A model generated the notes under the pieces. That model made no database searches. It saw only the letters and a program-made list of their open reading frames with translations, and had not been told where the DNA came from. Shown here piece after piece: positions 38,640 to 47,253 of a stretch of DNA of 64,000 nucleotides. The stretch spans positions 124,001 through 188,000 of the forward strand of contig FOIY01000001.1 in the NCBI GenBank assembly GCA_900111435.1. The letters are read 5' to 3'. Made by a program: the position numbers and the translations under genes. Positions within the stretch are counted from its first letter, which is position 1. Every line of letters begins with the position of its first letter. This DNA is from Ruminococcaceae bacterium KH2T8. Lineage in GTDB: Bacteria; Bacillota; Clostridia; Saccharofermentanales; Saccharofermentanaceae.

Positions 38640-38831
38640 GGGTCGTGCCCTTTAAAAGTTAAGAATTCCCCTGTCAAAGTCGAAAACAGCGTTTCTCGCA
38701 GATCGGTCCTCCGCGCTCCGCTTGTGCGGAAGTATCCGCTCAAAACTCTGTTTTTGACGCATAGCTCCTGCGGAAGAAACTTCAGAACAGGTTTATTTTT
38801 TGGCATAACTTCGAAACGCGTATTGAAGCAT
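38640..38831. other. Intergenic element with inverted repeats and open frames on both strands
   Basis: About 190 nt between moxR and the SGNH hydrolase gene. GTCGAAAACAG (38679-38689) pairs with CTGTTTTTGAC (38748-38758) at 10 of 11 positions; inside lies a small stem CCGCTTGTGCGG. Frames of 76 codons (minus, 38836-38606) and 86 codons (plus) are open but have no ribosome site. It may be a structured RNA or a small dispersed repeat; neither can be shown here. Confidence 0.4.
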
Positions 38832-38862
38832 AACAAACGCCGGTCGCGAGGGCCGGCGTTGT
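38832..38862 (-). terminator. Terminator of the CPBP-paaK-SGNH operon
   Basis: 8-bp GC-rich stem AACGCCGG/CCGGCGTT (38836-38843 with 38853-38860) followed on the minus strand by TGTTATG. The U tract is weak. Confidence 0.6.
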
Positions 38863-38871
38863 TTGGTTTTA

Positions 38872-40023
38872 TCAGTTAAGCATCTCCTTAGGGACCGTGT
38901 TAGCCATCTTTACGTAGCATGACATGCTCGGGTGCAGATGGTCGCCGCTGTCATAGCCATCCCTGAACCTCTCGGGTTCCTGCGGATCTCTTACCGCCTT
39001 ATCGAAGTCGATGCAGCCGTCAAAGTCCTTGGAAGTCCTTAAGTATTCATTGAACTCACACCTGACTTTCTCTCTGAAGTCGGCATATGTCCTCCATCCT
39101 TTTATCGGAAGAAGTGTTCCCGAATACACCTTGAGGCCCAGTTCGCGGGCATGCTCTACATAGATCTCCCTGACACCGTCAGCCATCTCCTGTGCCGTAG
39201 GCATATCCTCCCAGGGTCTGAACGGATTAACATCCGTACCGACGGGATGGATGATGTCATTTATGCCGTGCTGGATAATGACGGTCGAAGCACCTGCCGT
39301 ATTCATCTCGACGGGGAATCTCCTGCTGCCCTTAAGTCCGTATGCCGCATATGTGATGCAGTCATACTCTCGAAGGATCCTCGTTCCGCTTACTGCTCTT
39401 CTTACGATCGCAGTATCGGTGAAGCCTTCATCAAAGCATCTCTGGATCAGGAAATCGGGCCATGCCTGCGCAGTGATCGAATCACCGTAGCAGATAACTG
39501 CCTTATTCTTTTCCTCCGTATGAACATCGATCGTATTCAGAAAATAGAACCAGTTGGTCTTCCTGCTCTTATCGATCGGGAATACCGTATCCGTATCGTG
39601 CCTACCGTAGCAGAAAGAACCTTTGGACAAAGGACCCGTGATAAGGACTCCCGAATTCATACACGTATATGTCGGCAGATAGATACTGACGCAGATCGTA
39701 TCGCCGCGTCTTAATTCAAATCCGATCTCATCACTTGTTATCTCGGCGCCTGCTTCTATCGCGATATCTTCACTGCCGCCCAGAGTCAGTATTCTGATCG
39801 TAGATGCATCAACTTCTTCGCCTATCATAAGGGCGACATTCGCGTTGATCACGACCTTCTCTGTACCCGTGATATTCGAGAACCTGACCCTGATCATGTC
39901 AGAATCAAAACTCATCAATATCGGATACCTCAATGTGATATCTTTCGCATATGTACAAGCCGTCTGATCGATATATGAGGTCGCGTTACCCCAGCAGGCT
40001 ACCCACTTTGTAAATCCGCTCAT
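38872..40023 (-). CDS. SGNH/GDSL-family hydrolase with N-terminal beta domain
   Basis: 383 residues. N-terminal beta-sandwich (1-165) as in two-domain carbohydrate esterases; SGNH core from about 170: CYGDSITA (catalytic Ser), a Gly block near SGTRILREYD, HGINDI (Asn) and GDHLHPS with the Asp/His pair near the C-terminus. All four blocks are present, so it should be active. No signal peptide, so cytoplasmic, likely a deacetylase of small sugar esters. Its ATG overlaps the paaK stop by 4 nt. Why it is coupled to phenylacetate-CoA ligase is not clear. Confidence 0.87.
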   Translation of the reverse strand: MSGFTKWVACWGNATSYIDQTACTYAKDITLRYPILMSFDSDMIRVRFSNITGTEKVVINANVALMIGEEVDASTIRILTLGGSEDIAIEAGAEITSDEIGFELRRGDTICVSIYLPTYTCMNSGVLITGPLSKGSFCYGRHDTDTVFPIDKSRKTNWFYFLNTIDVHTEEKNKAVICYGDSITAQAWPDFLIQRCFDEGFTDTAIVRRAVSGTRILREYDCITYAAYGLKGSRRFPVEMNTAGASTVIIQHGINDIIHPVGTDVNPFRPWEDMPTAQEMADGVREIYVEHARELGLKVYSGTLLPIKGWRTYADFREKVRCEFNEYLRTSKDFDGCIDFDKAVRDPQEPERFRDGYDSGDHLHPSMSCYVKMANTVPKEMLN

Positions 40024-41255
40024 GAATATCTCTCGTCGATGACTCTCTTAGTCTTCTTCTCCGATCTGGGAAGAAGTCCGAGCTCAACTACCTTTACGAT
40101 AGGCGTAAATCCGATCTTGGACTTAACGGACTCTGCTACCTTCTTGGAAAGCGCATCGAAATCGTACTCGCCCGTCGTCTCGACATAGATCCTCATCGTA
40201 TCTCTTCCGTCAAGGTGTGAGATCCTGATCTGATACTCACTCGAAAGCTCGGGGAATGACTTCAAGACTTCCTCGATCTGCTTGGGGAATACGTTAACGC
40301 CCTTGATCTTCATCATGTCGTCAGTTCTGCCCTGGATGACATCGATCCTCGGGAACTTGCTGCCGCAAGGGCACTCGCCAGGTATGATCCTCGAAAGGTC
40401 ATGTGTACGATATCTTATAAGAGGTGCACCCTCCTTAACGAGTGTAGTGATAACGATCTCACCCCACTCACCGTCAGGTACATTCTTTCCTGTCTGGGGA
40501 TCGATGATCTCAAGATAGATGAAATCATCCCAGATATGCATTCCCGTGTCATACTTACAGTTGATACCGATACCGGGACCGTAGATCTCGGTAAGACCGT
40601 AGATATCATAAAGTTCGATGCCGAGCTCATTCTTGATCCTGCTCCTCATCTTCTCGCCCCATCTCTCGGAGCCGATAACGCCCTTCTTGAGGCAGATCTT
40701 GTCACCGATACCTCTCTTCTCGATCTCCTCTGCAAGAAGGAGCGCATAGGAAGATGTAGCGCAAAGGACCGTGGACTTCATATCCATCATCATCTGAAGC
40801 TGCTTATCGGTATTACCGGGACCCATGGGGATCGCCATGGCACCGAGCTTCTCGCATCCGGCCTGAAATCCGATACCTGCAGTCCAGAGGCCGTAACCCG
40901 GAGTGATGTGGATCCTGTCTTTATTTGTGATGCCTGCGAACTCATAGCAACGCTTGAACATCGTTGCCCAGTCGTCAACATCCTTAGCCGTGTAAGGGAT
41001 GATAACGGGAAGTCCCGTCGTACCCGATGAAGAATGGATCCTTACGATCTCCTCTTCGGGAGCAGTCATAAGTCCCAGGGGATATGCATCCCTCAAGTCA
41101 TTCTTCTCGGAGAAAGGAAGCTTTTCAAAGTCCTCTGCCGTCTTGATCTCGCCTACTCCTGCCTCTTCGAGCTTCTTACCGTAGAAACTGCCTGCGGAGA
41201 TAAGTGCTTGGATCCTGCTGTTGACCTGTTCGATCTGCTTTTCGTTGATCTTCAT
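40020..41255 (-). CDS. paaK: Phenylacetate-CoA ligase (aryl/acyl-CoA synthetase)
   Basis: About 411 residues from ATG 41255 with AGGTGG 7 nt upstream; a GTG three codons earlier is possible. It joins an aryl acid (typically phenylacetate) to CoA using ATP. Adenylation motifs: SSSGTTGLPVIIPYT (P-loop), YGLTEIYGPG, a YRTHDLSR block and GRTDDMMKIKGVNVFP, with the C-terminal lid after 330. PaaK enzymes are often encoded with indolepyruvate:ferredoxin oxidoreductase (iorAB), and iorBA lies 8 kb away on the same strand, split off by the four-fold zinc-ribbon array. It probably handles arylacetates from aromatic amino acid breakdown, running either way. Confidence 0.93.
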   Translation of the reverse strand: MKINEKQIEQVNSRIQALISAGSFYGKKLEEAGVGEIKTAEDFEKLPFSEKNDLRDAYPLGLMTAPEEEIVRIHSSSGTTGLPVIIPYTAKDVDDWATMFKRCYEFAGITNKDRIHITPGYGLWTAGIGFQAGCEKLGAMAIPMGPGNTDKQLQMMMDMKSTVLCATSSYALLLAEEIEKRGIGDKICLKKGVIGSERWGEKMRSRIKNELGIELYDIYGLTEIYGPGIGINCKYDTGMHIWDDFIYLEIIDPQTGKNVPDGEWGEIVITTLVKEGAPLIRYRTHDLSRIIPGECPCGSKFPRIDVIQGRTDDMMKIKGVNVFPKQIEEVLKSFPELSSEYQIRISHLDGRDTMRIYVETTGEYDFDALSKKVAESVKSKIGFTPIVKVVELGLLPRSEKKTKRVIDERYS

Positions 41256-41274
41256 TGTTTCCACCTGCCTGTAT

Positions 41275-42462
41275 TTATTCTAAACTGTATATTCTTACAT
41301 CGATATCAGCCGTTGCGCCTATCGCATCGCTATCACTGTCGATCTCCAATATATATGTGCCTTCGTGAAGCTCATAAGTATCGCTTATCAGCGCAAGCCT
41401 CTTGCTGCCGTCGGAAGCTATCACTTCGCCGTCCTCATCCTTTATCACCAAAGTTGCAGTTCCGTGATCGAGCATGCTCGCAACTGAAACGATATAGACA
41501 CCGTCATCGTCGATCTCAAACGAATACCTCTGCTCGAGATTTGATCTGTCGACCTCATAGTTAAACGTAGACTTTACGACGATACTGTCCTCGTTATAGA
41601 TCGATCTCATGAAGAGTCCTGACCCAAGGCAGAGAAGGATAAACGAGATGCTTCCCGCATATATCCACTGACGCTTACGAAATTCTTTGGGACACATGAG
41701 CATATTTCCGAGTACGAGCAACACGGGACCCGCGCATCCTATGACCAGATAGATAGGTGCGATCCTGGAGATATCGATCGATGACACATCCAGTTCGCTC
41801 TCGGCGCCCGCACTTACGATAGTCGCAAGCACGCTGATGAAGTTATTGAAGAAATGAAACAATACTGAATATAGGATATTATTTTTCTTTACGACCATAT
41901 AGGTCAGGATCGCTCCGAGGCATGCAGTATTCAGGAACCTTACGAATGACAGATGAAATATACCGAAGAAAAGTCCCATGAGAAGAACGATCACCCAGTC
42001 CTTCTTGATGGATCTTAAGTGCGAAAGGACCGCTCCGCGCTCTATGGCCTCCTCACAGATTGCAGGTAATACCGCAACTATAAGGACCAGTAAGAAAGGC
42101 GACGTTCCCGCCATAAAGTCATTAAGCCCCTGAGCCTCCTGCTGTGCATCCGGGAATATCATGAAAGAGATGCCGCCTGCTACGATATTGATCAGGAATC
42201 CGCCCGCAAAGAAGATGCATAAGCCTATGAACTCGACAAGTGAGATCTTCTTTATCGGGAATACTTCCTTGAGCGAAGTCTTATGGACTACGGCTATCAG
42301 GATAGCGATCGCAAGGTACATGAGCTCGGTAGTAACAAGACCCGTCATACCCCAGTAAAACTGCATCGCACCGCCCGCCGTAGCGAGCAGCAGGACACAT
42401 ACTATCTGAAGTACCACTCCCTGCCATACTTTCCAGCTATTCTGCTTCGAAAGAAGTTCCAT
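41275..42462 (-). CDS. CPBP (CAAX/Abi) family intramembrane metalloprotease
   Basis: 395 residues with about eight spans. The three family motifs are present: EEAIER (137-142), FGIFH with His170, and HFFNN (203-207). These residues form the metal site within the membrane. The last 130 residues, after the final span, are a beta-rich extracytoplasmic domain (FEIDDDGVYIVSVAS, LHEGTYILEIDSDSD) not usual for the family, perhaps a PPC-like binding domain. First gene of the operon with paaK (gap 19 nt) and the SGNH hydrolase; divergent from the zinc-ribbon array. Confidence 0.88.
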   Translation of the reverse strand: MELLSKQNSWKVWQGVVLQIVCVLLLATAGGAMQFYWGMTGLVTTELMYLAIAILIAVVHKTSLKEVFPIKKISLVEFIGLCIFFAGGFLINIVAGGISFMIFPDAQQEAQGLNDFMAGTSPFLLVLIVAVLPAICEEAIERGAVLSHLRSIKKDWVIVLLMGLFFGIFHLSFVRFLNTACLGAILTYMVVKKNNILYSVLFHFFNNFISVLATIVSAGAESELDVSSIDISRIAPIYLVIGCAGPVLLVLGNMLMCPKEFRKRQWIYAGSISFILLCLGSGLFMRSIYNEDSIVVKSTFNYEVDRSNLEQRYSFEIDDDGVYIVSVASMLDHGTATLVIKDEDGEVIASDGSKRLALISDTYELHEGTYILEIDSDSDAIGATADIDVRIYSLE

Positions 42463-42493
42463 TCATCCTCCCCTGAAAATCGCATTCCGTAAG

Positions 42494-42499
42494 ATTATA
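42494..42499 (-). promoter_or_regulatory. -10 element of the CPBP-paaK operon
   Basis: Perfect TATAAT on the minus strand, 32 nt upstream of the CPBP start. The -35 at 17 nt spacing (TCGCAA) is poor. It lies back to back with the array promoter. Confidence 0.45.
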
Positions 42500-42504
42500 A
42501 TCCA

Positions 42505-42533
42505 TTGAAAATATTATTGCGATATTATAAAAT
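42505..42533 (+). promoter_or_regulatory. Promoter of the four-fold zinc-ribbon module array
   Basis: TTGAAA (42505-42510), 17-nt spacer, TAAAAT (42528-42533), 38 nt before the first gene. It is the only good promoter found for the eight plus-strand genes, whose gaps are all under 35 nt. Confidence 0.6.
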
Positions 42534-42570
42534 ATTTTTGGAATTTGGATAGAGAGGAAAGATTACGAAT

Positions 42571-43800
42571 ATGGCTACGTTATGTAAAAACTGCGGCGGG
42601 CCGCTTATTTTCAAGCCCGAAATCAACAGGATGTTCTGCAATCATTGCGGAACGGATTTTGCTGTCAGCGATGTTGAGATAACCGACAGAGAACTTCTCG
42701 AAGAGATAAAGGCACTCTCGGCCAAGGAAGTCTACGGCGTCGACAGCGAGGAATTCTACGACTGTAATGTCTATACCTGCAATCAGTGCGGCGGTGAAGT
42801 CATCGTAAACAACACCGAGGTTTCGACCTACTGCATCTACTGCGGTAATCCTACGGTCGTATTCAACAGGGTCGCAAAGCAGAAGAGACCCGAGTTCATC
42901 CTCCCCTTCTCGATCAGTAAGGAGACAGCTGTTTCAAACATCCGCTCGCACCTGAGCAGAGGATCGTTCGTACCTAAAGAGCTCAAGAACTTTAAGCCCG
43001 ATATGGTACGAGGCATCTATATCCCCTACTGGATCGTAAACTGCGAGCACTATAACGCGGCTTTTATCAGGGGCGAACTCAATAATGACAAGGATCCCGA
43101 GATCAAGTACTACGAGCGAGTCGGAACATGTACATTTAACAACATGCCCCTTGATGCTTCATTGCTCTTAAATGACGAGACATCCGTAAAGCTCGAGCCT
43201 TTTGATCTTAAGAATCTCGTTCCTTTCGACGAGAATTATCTCTCGGGCTTTTATTCCGATATGTCCGATGTCTCGACGATGGATATCACACGCGCAGCAA
43301 ACAGCAAGGCTGACGAGATGTTCAGAGAAGAAGCCATGCACGAGATCTTCGCGGCAAAGAACAAGGAAGTCCTTGAGAGCTCGCCTTATACAAAGCTCAC
43401 CGGTGACAAGGTCTACGTTATGTTCCCTGCCTGGTTCATCACGCTCGAATATCAGGGCGAGCCTCTTACGATCCTCGTAAACGGCGATTCGGGCAAGGTC
43501 GTAGGAACGCTGCCCTTTAACAAGAAGAAGTTCATTGCGCTTACGACGATCGAATCAGTACTTCTCGGACTCGTCTTCGCAGTAGTAGTATTCCTTATAC
43601 TTTCGGCATTCATGTCGTTTGGAACAGGAAGGACCAACGCCAGGATCAACACTAACATGTTAAAGCTTATCGTTCCGGGTATCGGTATGCTCATTGCTAC
43701 ATTCAAGGGAGCGATAAACAGACTTAAGAGGATCAAGAAGAACCTTACTCTTACAAAGTCTACACAGACCCTCAGATACGTTAAGAAGAGGCAGGGCTAA
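42571..43800 (+). CDS. Zinc-ribbon membrane protein, module 1 (A1)
   Basis: 409 residues, GAGAGG upstream. First ribbon C5-C8/C23-C26, second C70-C73/C88-C91, both complete. GIYIPYWIV at 148-156, PFDENYLSGFYSD at 218-230, NGDSGKVVG at 304-312, two spans at about 325-350 and 364-384, then a basic tail. No signal peptide, so the ribbons and the middle domain are cytoplasmic with the C-terminus in the membrane. The pattern recalls the TFIIB-type zinc-ribbon proteins sometimes mislabelled as PriA-like helicases, which share the YLxGF and NGQTG motifs; no helicase motif is present. Function unknown; a membrane-bound scaffold or sensor is possible. Confidence 0.85.
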   Translation: MATLCKNCGGPLIFKPEINRMFCNHCGTDFAVSDVEITDRELLEEIKALSAKEVYGVDSEEFYDCNVYTCNQCGGEVIVNNTEVSTYCIYCGNPTVVFNRVAKQKRPEFILPFSISKETAVSNIRSHLSRGSFVPKELKNFKPDMVRGIYIPYWIVNCEHYNAAFIRGELNNDKDPEIKYYERVGTCTFNNMPLDASLLLNDETSVKLEPFDLKNLVPFDENYLSGFYSDMSDVSTMDITRAANSKADEMFREEAMHEIFAAKNKEVLESSPYTKLTGDKVYVMFPAWFITLEYQGEPLTILVNGDSGKVVGTLPFNKKKFIALTTIESVLLGLVFAVVVFLILSAFMSFGTGRTNARINTNMLKLIVPGIGMLIATFKGAINRLKRIKKNLTLTKSTQTLRYVKKRQG

Positions 43801-43804
43801 TATT

Positions 43805-44140
43805 ATGATCAGATTGATACTTTCTATATTGATAGGCGGAGCGATCGGAACGATCATCTCCCTCGGAACATGGTCCAAGAAGCTCGATGAGTCCAATAAT
43901 CTCGGTGATACTACCGGAGGATTCGACGATTACGGTACTAAGATCGATTTCATCATGATCAGGGACTATGTAGACAAGAACGACAGAGCGCCCTTCATAA
44001 AGGCTTACGGCAAGAGCTCTTTGAAAGACCGCGGCATTATCACCGACGATGATCTCAAGACCTCGAACGCGGGCTACGACATCATCCCGGATGATATGGA
44101 GCTTCCTCCCGTAGATAAGCCGCTCTTTAAGCCTCTCTGA
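43805..44140 (+). CDS. Small membrane protein, module 1 (B1)
   Basis: 111 residues, 4 nt after A1. One N-terminal span (2-22, Gly/Ile-rich), then a soluble acidic part with LDESNNLGDT (27-36), and the tail PPVDKPLFKPL. The tail motif VDxPLFKP and SNNLGDT recur in B2, and the tail in B4. With this topology the tail would be cytoplasmic, on the same side as the zinc ribbons of A1. No known family is recognised. The strict pairing with A genes suggests a two-protein complex. Confidence 0.78.
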   Translation: MIRLILSILIGGAIGTIISLGTWSKKLDESNNLGDTTGGFDDYGTKIDFIMIRDYVDKNDRAPFIKAYGKSSLKDRGIITDDDLKTSNAGYDIIPDDMELPPVDKPLFKPL

Positions 44141-44159
44141 TAAGAGGTCATGATCCGCT

Positions 44160-45377
44160 ATGGCTAGTCTTTGTAAGAACTGCGCTGGCACACTCGTTTT
44201 CGACCCGACAAAGCATGAGCTGGTCTGCAAGATATGCGGACAGACTTTCGCTGCCGAGGATATCAGTGACTACAGCGAAGAACTGCTATCGGATGATATC
44301 AACACCCTTCGAAAGCGTTCTCATATCACCGAGAGTTCGTACTACGATGCGAATATATACACCTGTAATCACTGTGGTGCAGAAGTACTCCTTCACGGTT
44401 CAGAGTCTTCGACGTTCTGCATCTACTGCGGAAACCCCGCGATCGTATTTTCAAGGGTCAGTAAGCAGGTAAAGCCCGACGGAATAATCCCGTTCAAGAT
44501 CACAAAGGAACAGGCTCTCGCGAACGTCAAAGAGCAGGTCTCGGGGGCCGCCTTCGTCCCGAGTGAACTCAAGGACTTTAAGATCGATAAGATCAGGGGC
44601 ATATATATCCCCTACTGGCTCGTCGACGTATCTTTTCACGATGCCATCGTAGTCGATACGTTAAGATTCAATAATGACAATGAGGCAGTCGGTACCGATC
44701 ACTACGGCATAGCTGGAAGCTGCGAGTTCAGGGGTGTCATGTGTGACGCTTCGACCAGATTCGCCAATGATATGAGCTTCAAGCTGGAGCCGTATTTCCT
44801 CAAGGATATGGTCGACTTTGACCCGGATTATCTTGCCGGATTCTACTCGGATGTCTCCGATATCTCTTTAAAGGAACTTCGTAACCTGGCAACAAAGAGA
44901 TGCGATCTGATGTTCCGTGAAAAGGTAAGCAACCGAGTTCCCGGAAAAGGCTACACGGTCAGGGACTGCAGTCCTGCGGCAGATCTTCACAATGATCCCG
45001 TATATGCCATGTTCCCTGTATGGTGCCTGACATATACATTCGAAGACATCCCGCATACGATACTTGTAAACGGTCAGACAGGTAAAGTCGTCGGAGCTGT
45101 GCCTTTCGACAGAAAGAAGGCTATCACATACATCACTTTCTGGACTTTACTCTTCTCATTCATCATATTGGGTATTTCGACAGCGCTTCTGGTTATGATC
45201 CCCTGGGGCATCATGCTCATAATGTATCCGCTCCTCGGATTCATGGGATTTGTGATCACATACTTCAGCAGGAACAAGAACTCGATGAAAGCCAAGATCC
45301 GGAACCTTCTTGATAACATCAAGACCTCAAGATCACATCGAACCGCTGAACTCATCAGAAGGAGGGCCGAAACATGA
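44160..45377 (+). CDS. Zinc-ribbon membrane protein, module 2 (A2)
   Basis: 405 residues, GAGGT 10 nt upstream. Ribbons C5-C8/C23-C26 and C69-C72/C87-C90. GIYIPYWLV at 148-156, DFDPDYLAGFYSD at 219-231, NGQTGKVVG at 304-312. Two spans between 323 and 370, closely spaced; tail basic. Extra Cys residues (C188, C195, C248, C270) are not shared by the other copies. Closest to A1 by ribbon spacing. Its stop overlaps the B2 start by 4 nt (ATGA), so the pair is translationally coupled. Confidence 0.85.
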   Translation: MASLCKNCAGTLVFDPTKHELVCKICGQTFAAEDISDYSEELLSDDINTLRKRSHITESSYYDANIYTCNHCGAEVLLHGSESSTFCIYCGNPAIVFSRVSKQVKPDGIIPFKITKEQALANVKEQVSGAAFVPSELKDFKIDKIRGIYIPYWLVDVSFHDAIVVDTLRFNNDNEAVGTDHYGIAGSCEFRGVMCDASTRFANDMSFKLEPYFLKDMVDFDPDYLAGFYSDVSDISLKELRNLATKRCDLMFREKVSNRVPGKGYTVRDCSPAADLHNDPVYAMFPVWCLTYTFEDIPHTILVNGQTGKVVGAVPFDRKKAITYITFWTLLFSFIILGISTALLVMIPWGIMLIMYPLLGFMGFVITYFSRNKNSMKAKIRNLLDNIKTSRSHRTAELIRRRAET

Positions 45378-45730
45378 ATTTGGTAATCGCCGGACTCATA
45401 CTTCTCATATCCCTCCCCACCATATTATGCGTTCTCGTACTTGTACTTAATAAGGCAGCGACCAAGCTCGAGCGTTCCAACAACCTCGGTGATACTATCT
45501 CGAGCTATAGCGAATTCTCGAATTCGGACGTCAAGGTTGAATCAGTGATGAAACTTCCCGATAGATCTGATATGAGAATGTTCTTAAGAGAATTCGGCGG
45601 AGATATATACGGCGACTACGATATAAGGTCAAATGATCTTCTTTATTCGGGATTTGATGACATGTTCGAAGATCAGATCCCCGAAGACCTTCCCGAGGTC
45701 GATGTACCGCTTTTCAAACCGAAAGACTAA
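45374..45730 (+). CDS. Small membrane protein, module 2 (B2)
   Basis: 118 residues. One N-terminal span (3-25, LVIAGLILLISLPTILCVLV), then LERSNNLGDT as in B1, a Ser/Asp/Tyr-rich middle and the tail LPEVDVPLFKPKD. The tail motif is separated from the span by about 75 acidic residues. No catalytic residues stand out. Together with B1 it defines a subfamily marked by SNNLGDT. Confidence 0.78.
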   Translation: MNLVIAGLILLISLPTILCVLVLVLNKAATKLERSNNLGDTISSYSEFSNSDVKVESVMKLPDRSDMRMFLREFGGDIYGDYDIRSNDLLYSGFDDMFEDQIPEDLPEVDVPLFKPKD

Positions 45731-45743
45731 GGAGTATAAGTAA

Positions 45744-46922
45744 TTGGCAACACTTTGCAAAAACTGCGCAGGCACGCTCATATACGATCCGAAAAAGCAG
45801 GCTCTTACATGTAAGAACTGCGGAGCGTCTTTCGCACCCGAAGATGTAGAAGATGCAGATAAGGAACTGTTTCAGGAAACTGAAAAGATCCGTGAAGCAA
45901 AGCTCTATATCTGTAATCACTGCGGTTCCGAAGTTGAACTGAATGACAGTGAATCATCTGCATTCTGTCTTTATTGCGGTAATCCCGCTATCGTCTTTTC
46001 GAGAGTCATCAAGACAAGATGTCCCGATAAGATCATCCCTTTTAAGATAACAAAGCAAAAGGCAATGGATGACCTTATCCCCTATCTGCGAACAACTAAG
46101 ATCCTCGACGATGATCAGAGATATCTCTGGCTCGAGAAGATAAGAGGCATCTATCTTCCCTACTGGATCGTAAACGGAACACTTCATGAAACCGTTCAGA
46201 TGGTGACCGAGAATTACTCAGGTATGCAGGTCGAAGATCGTACATATACGACTATCAGAGGAAAGCTCGATGCCATGGATCTTCCGATATACGGCTCGAA
46301 CAAGCTCTCATATCTACAGTTAGAGAATATTGCAAAATGGGATCTGAGCGAAGCGGTTCCTTTCGACGAGGATTATCTTGCCGGATTCTATTCTGATGTT
46401 TCCGACATCAGCTTTGATAAGCTCATGCGATATACTGAAGATCGTACACGCGAGTTATTTCTGAGAAAGCTCAAGATGGATGTCAAAGGCACAGGTGCTC
46501 CGATCTGTTATGAGAGCAACAGATTCCAATTCAACAGAGTTCCCGAATATATGCTCGTTCCGATATGGTTCCTGACGGTCAATAACCGTGACGGAAAAAG
46601 AACTACCTTCATGATGAACGGACAGACCGGAGAGTGCTTCGGTGCATTTCCCGCCAAGATAAGGAAAGCCATAACCGACAGTCTGAAGAAAGCTTTTCGC
46701 ACGGCTTTATGCTCCATCCCGGTAATAATCTTCTTCACACGTTATCTATACCTGCTGTTTAATCGGCATCTGTCAGGTATCCTACTCGTAAGCGGCCTTT
46801 GTATCACAGCTACGCTCGTCGTTGCGGCACGTTATATATCGAAAGCGCTCGAGAATGACCGCCTGAATGAGATAACATCATCCGAGATCACGGATTTTTC
46901 CGTTAAACGAAAGGAAGCGTAA
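45744..46922 (+). CDS. Zinc-ribbon membrane protein, module 3 (A3)
   Basis: 392 residues from a TTG start with AAGGAG 9 nt upstream; the TTG aligns exactly with the ATG of the other copies (MATLCKNCAG). Ribbons C5-C8/C23-C26 and C57-C60/C75-C78, so the inter-ribbon spacer is about 12 residues shorter than in A1/A2. GIYLPYWIV, PFDEDYLAGFYSD and MMNGQTGECFG are conserved. Two or three spans occur in 310-365 and the end is TDFSVKRKEA, nearly the same as A4. The weaker start codon may lower its level relative to the other three. Confidence 0.85.
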   Translation: MATLCKNCAGTLIYDPKKQALTCKNCGASFAPEDVEDADKELFQETEKIREAKLYICNHCGSEVELNDSESSAFCLYCGNPAIVFSRVIKTRCPDKIIPFKITKQKAMDDLIPYLRTTKILDDDQRYLWLEKIRGIYLPYWIVNGTLHETVQMVTENYSGMQVEDRTYTTIRGKLDAMDLPIYGSNKLSYLQLENIAKWDLSEAVPFDEDYLAGFYSDVSDISFDKLMRYTEDRTRELFLRKLKMDVKGTGAPICYESNRFQFNRVPEYMLVPIWFLTVNNRDGKRTTFMMNGQTGECFGAFPAKIRKAITDSLKKAFRTALCSIPVIIFFTRYLYLLFNRHLSGILLVSGLCITATLVVAARYISKALENDRLNEITSSEITDFSVKRKEA

Positions 46923-46925
46923 TAC

Positions 46926-47222
46926 ATGCTCAGATTCTTTTTTGAAATATTATCAGAATGGGGCTTATACTTTTTGATCGTCTTCCTGGCAGCCTTTGCA
47001 ATATACCTTCTGATAGCTTCTATAAGGCTCCATGACTACACAGGCATAAAGCTCAGAGGAAACAGAGACACGGCACCTGACTATAAAGTTGAGATCATCG
47101 GTATCAAGACCGGTAAAGAACCCGGAAATTTCTTCGAGGAAGAGATGAACAGTCAGGTTCAAAATGCGCGAAGATTCGTACCGGATGCTTTAAAGAGCGA
47201 CGAAGATAATACTGAAGGATAA
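46926..47222 (+). CDS. Small membrane protein, module 3 (B3), lacking the tail motif
   Basis: 98 residues, AAGGAAG before the ATG. One span (about 10-32, WGLYFLIVFLAAFAIYLLIA) and a short basic then acidic tail. It is the shortest B protein and does not carry VDxPLFKP; the end FVPDALKSDEDNTEG matches the internal FEPDAFNDG of B4, so it looks like a B4-type protein that has lost its last 30 residues. It may be a degenerate or regulatory copy. Confidence 0.72.
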   Translation: MLRFFFEILSEWGLYFLIVFLAAFAIYLLIASIRLHDYTGIKLRGNRDTAPDYKVEIIGIKTGKEPGNFFEEEMNSQVQNARRFVPDALKSDEDNTEG

Positions 47223-47253
47223 CTTGCAGACAAAGGGATAAGGGGCAAAAGAA

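Noticed and set aside
38606-38836. 76-codon minus-strand frame as a small protein
   Set aside because: No ribosome site and it begins right after a terminator; recorded only as part of an intergenic element.
42571-43800. PriA-like helicase or primosome role for the zinc-ribbon proteins
   Set aside because: No Walker or helicase motifs are present; only the zinc-ribbon start recalls such annotations.
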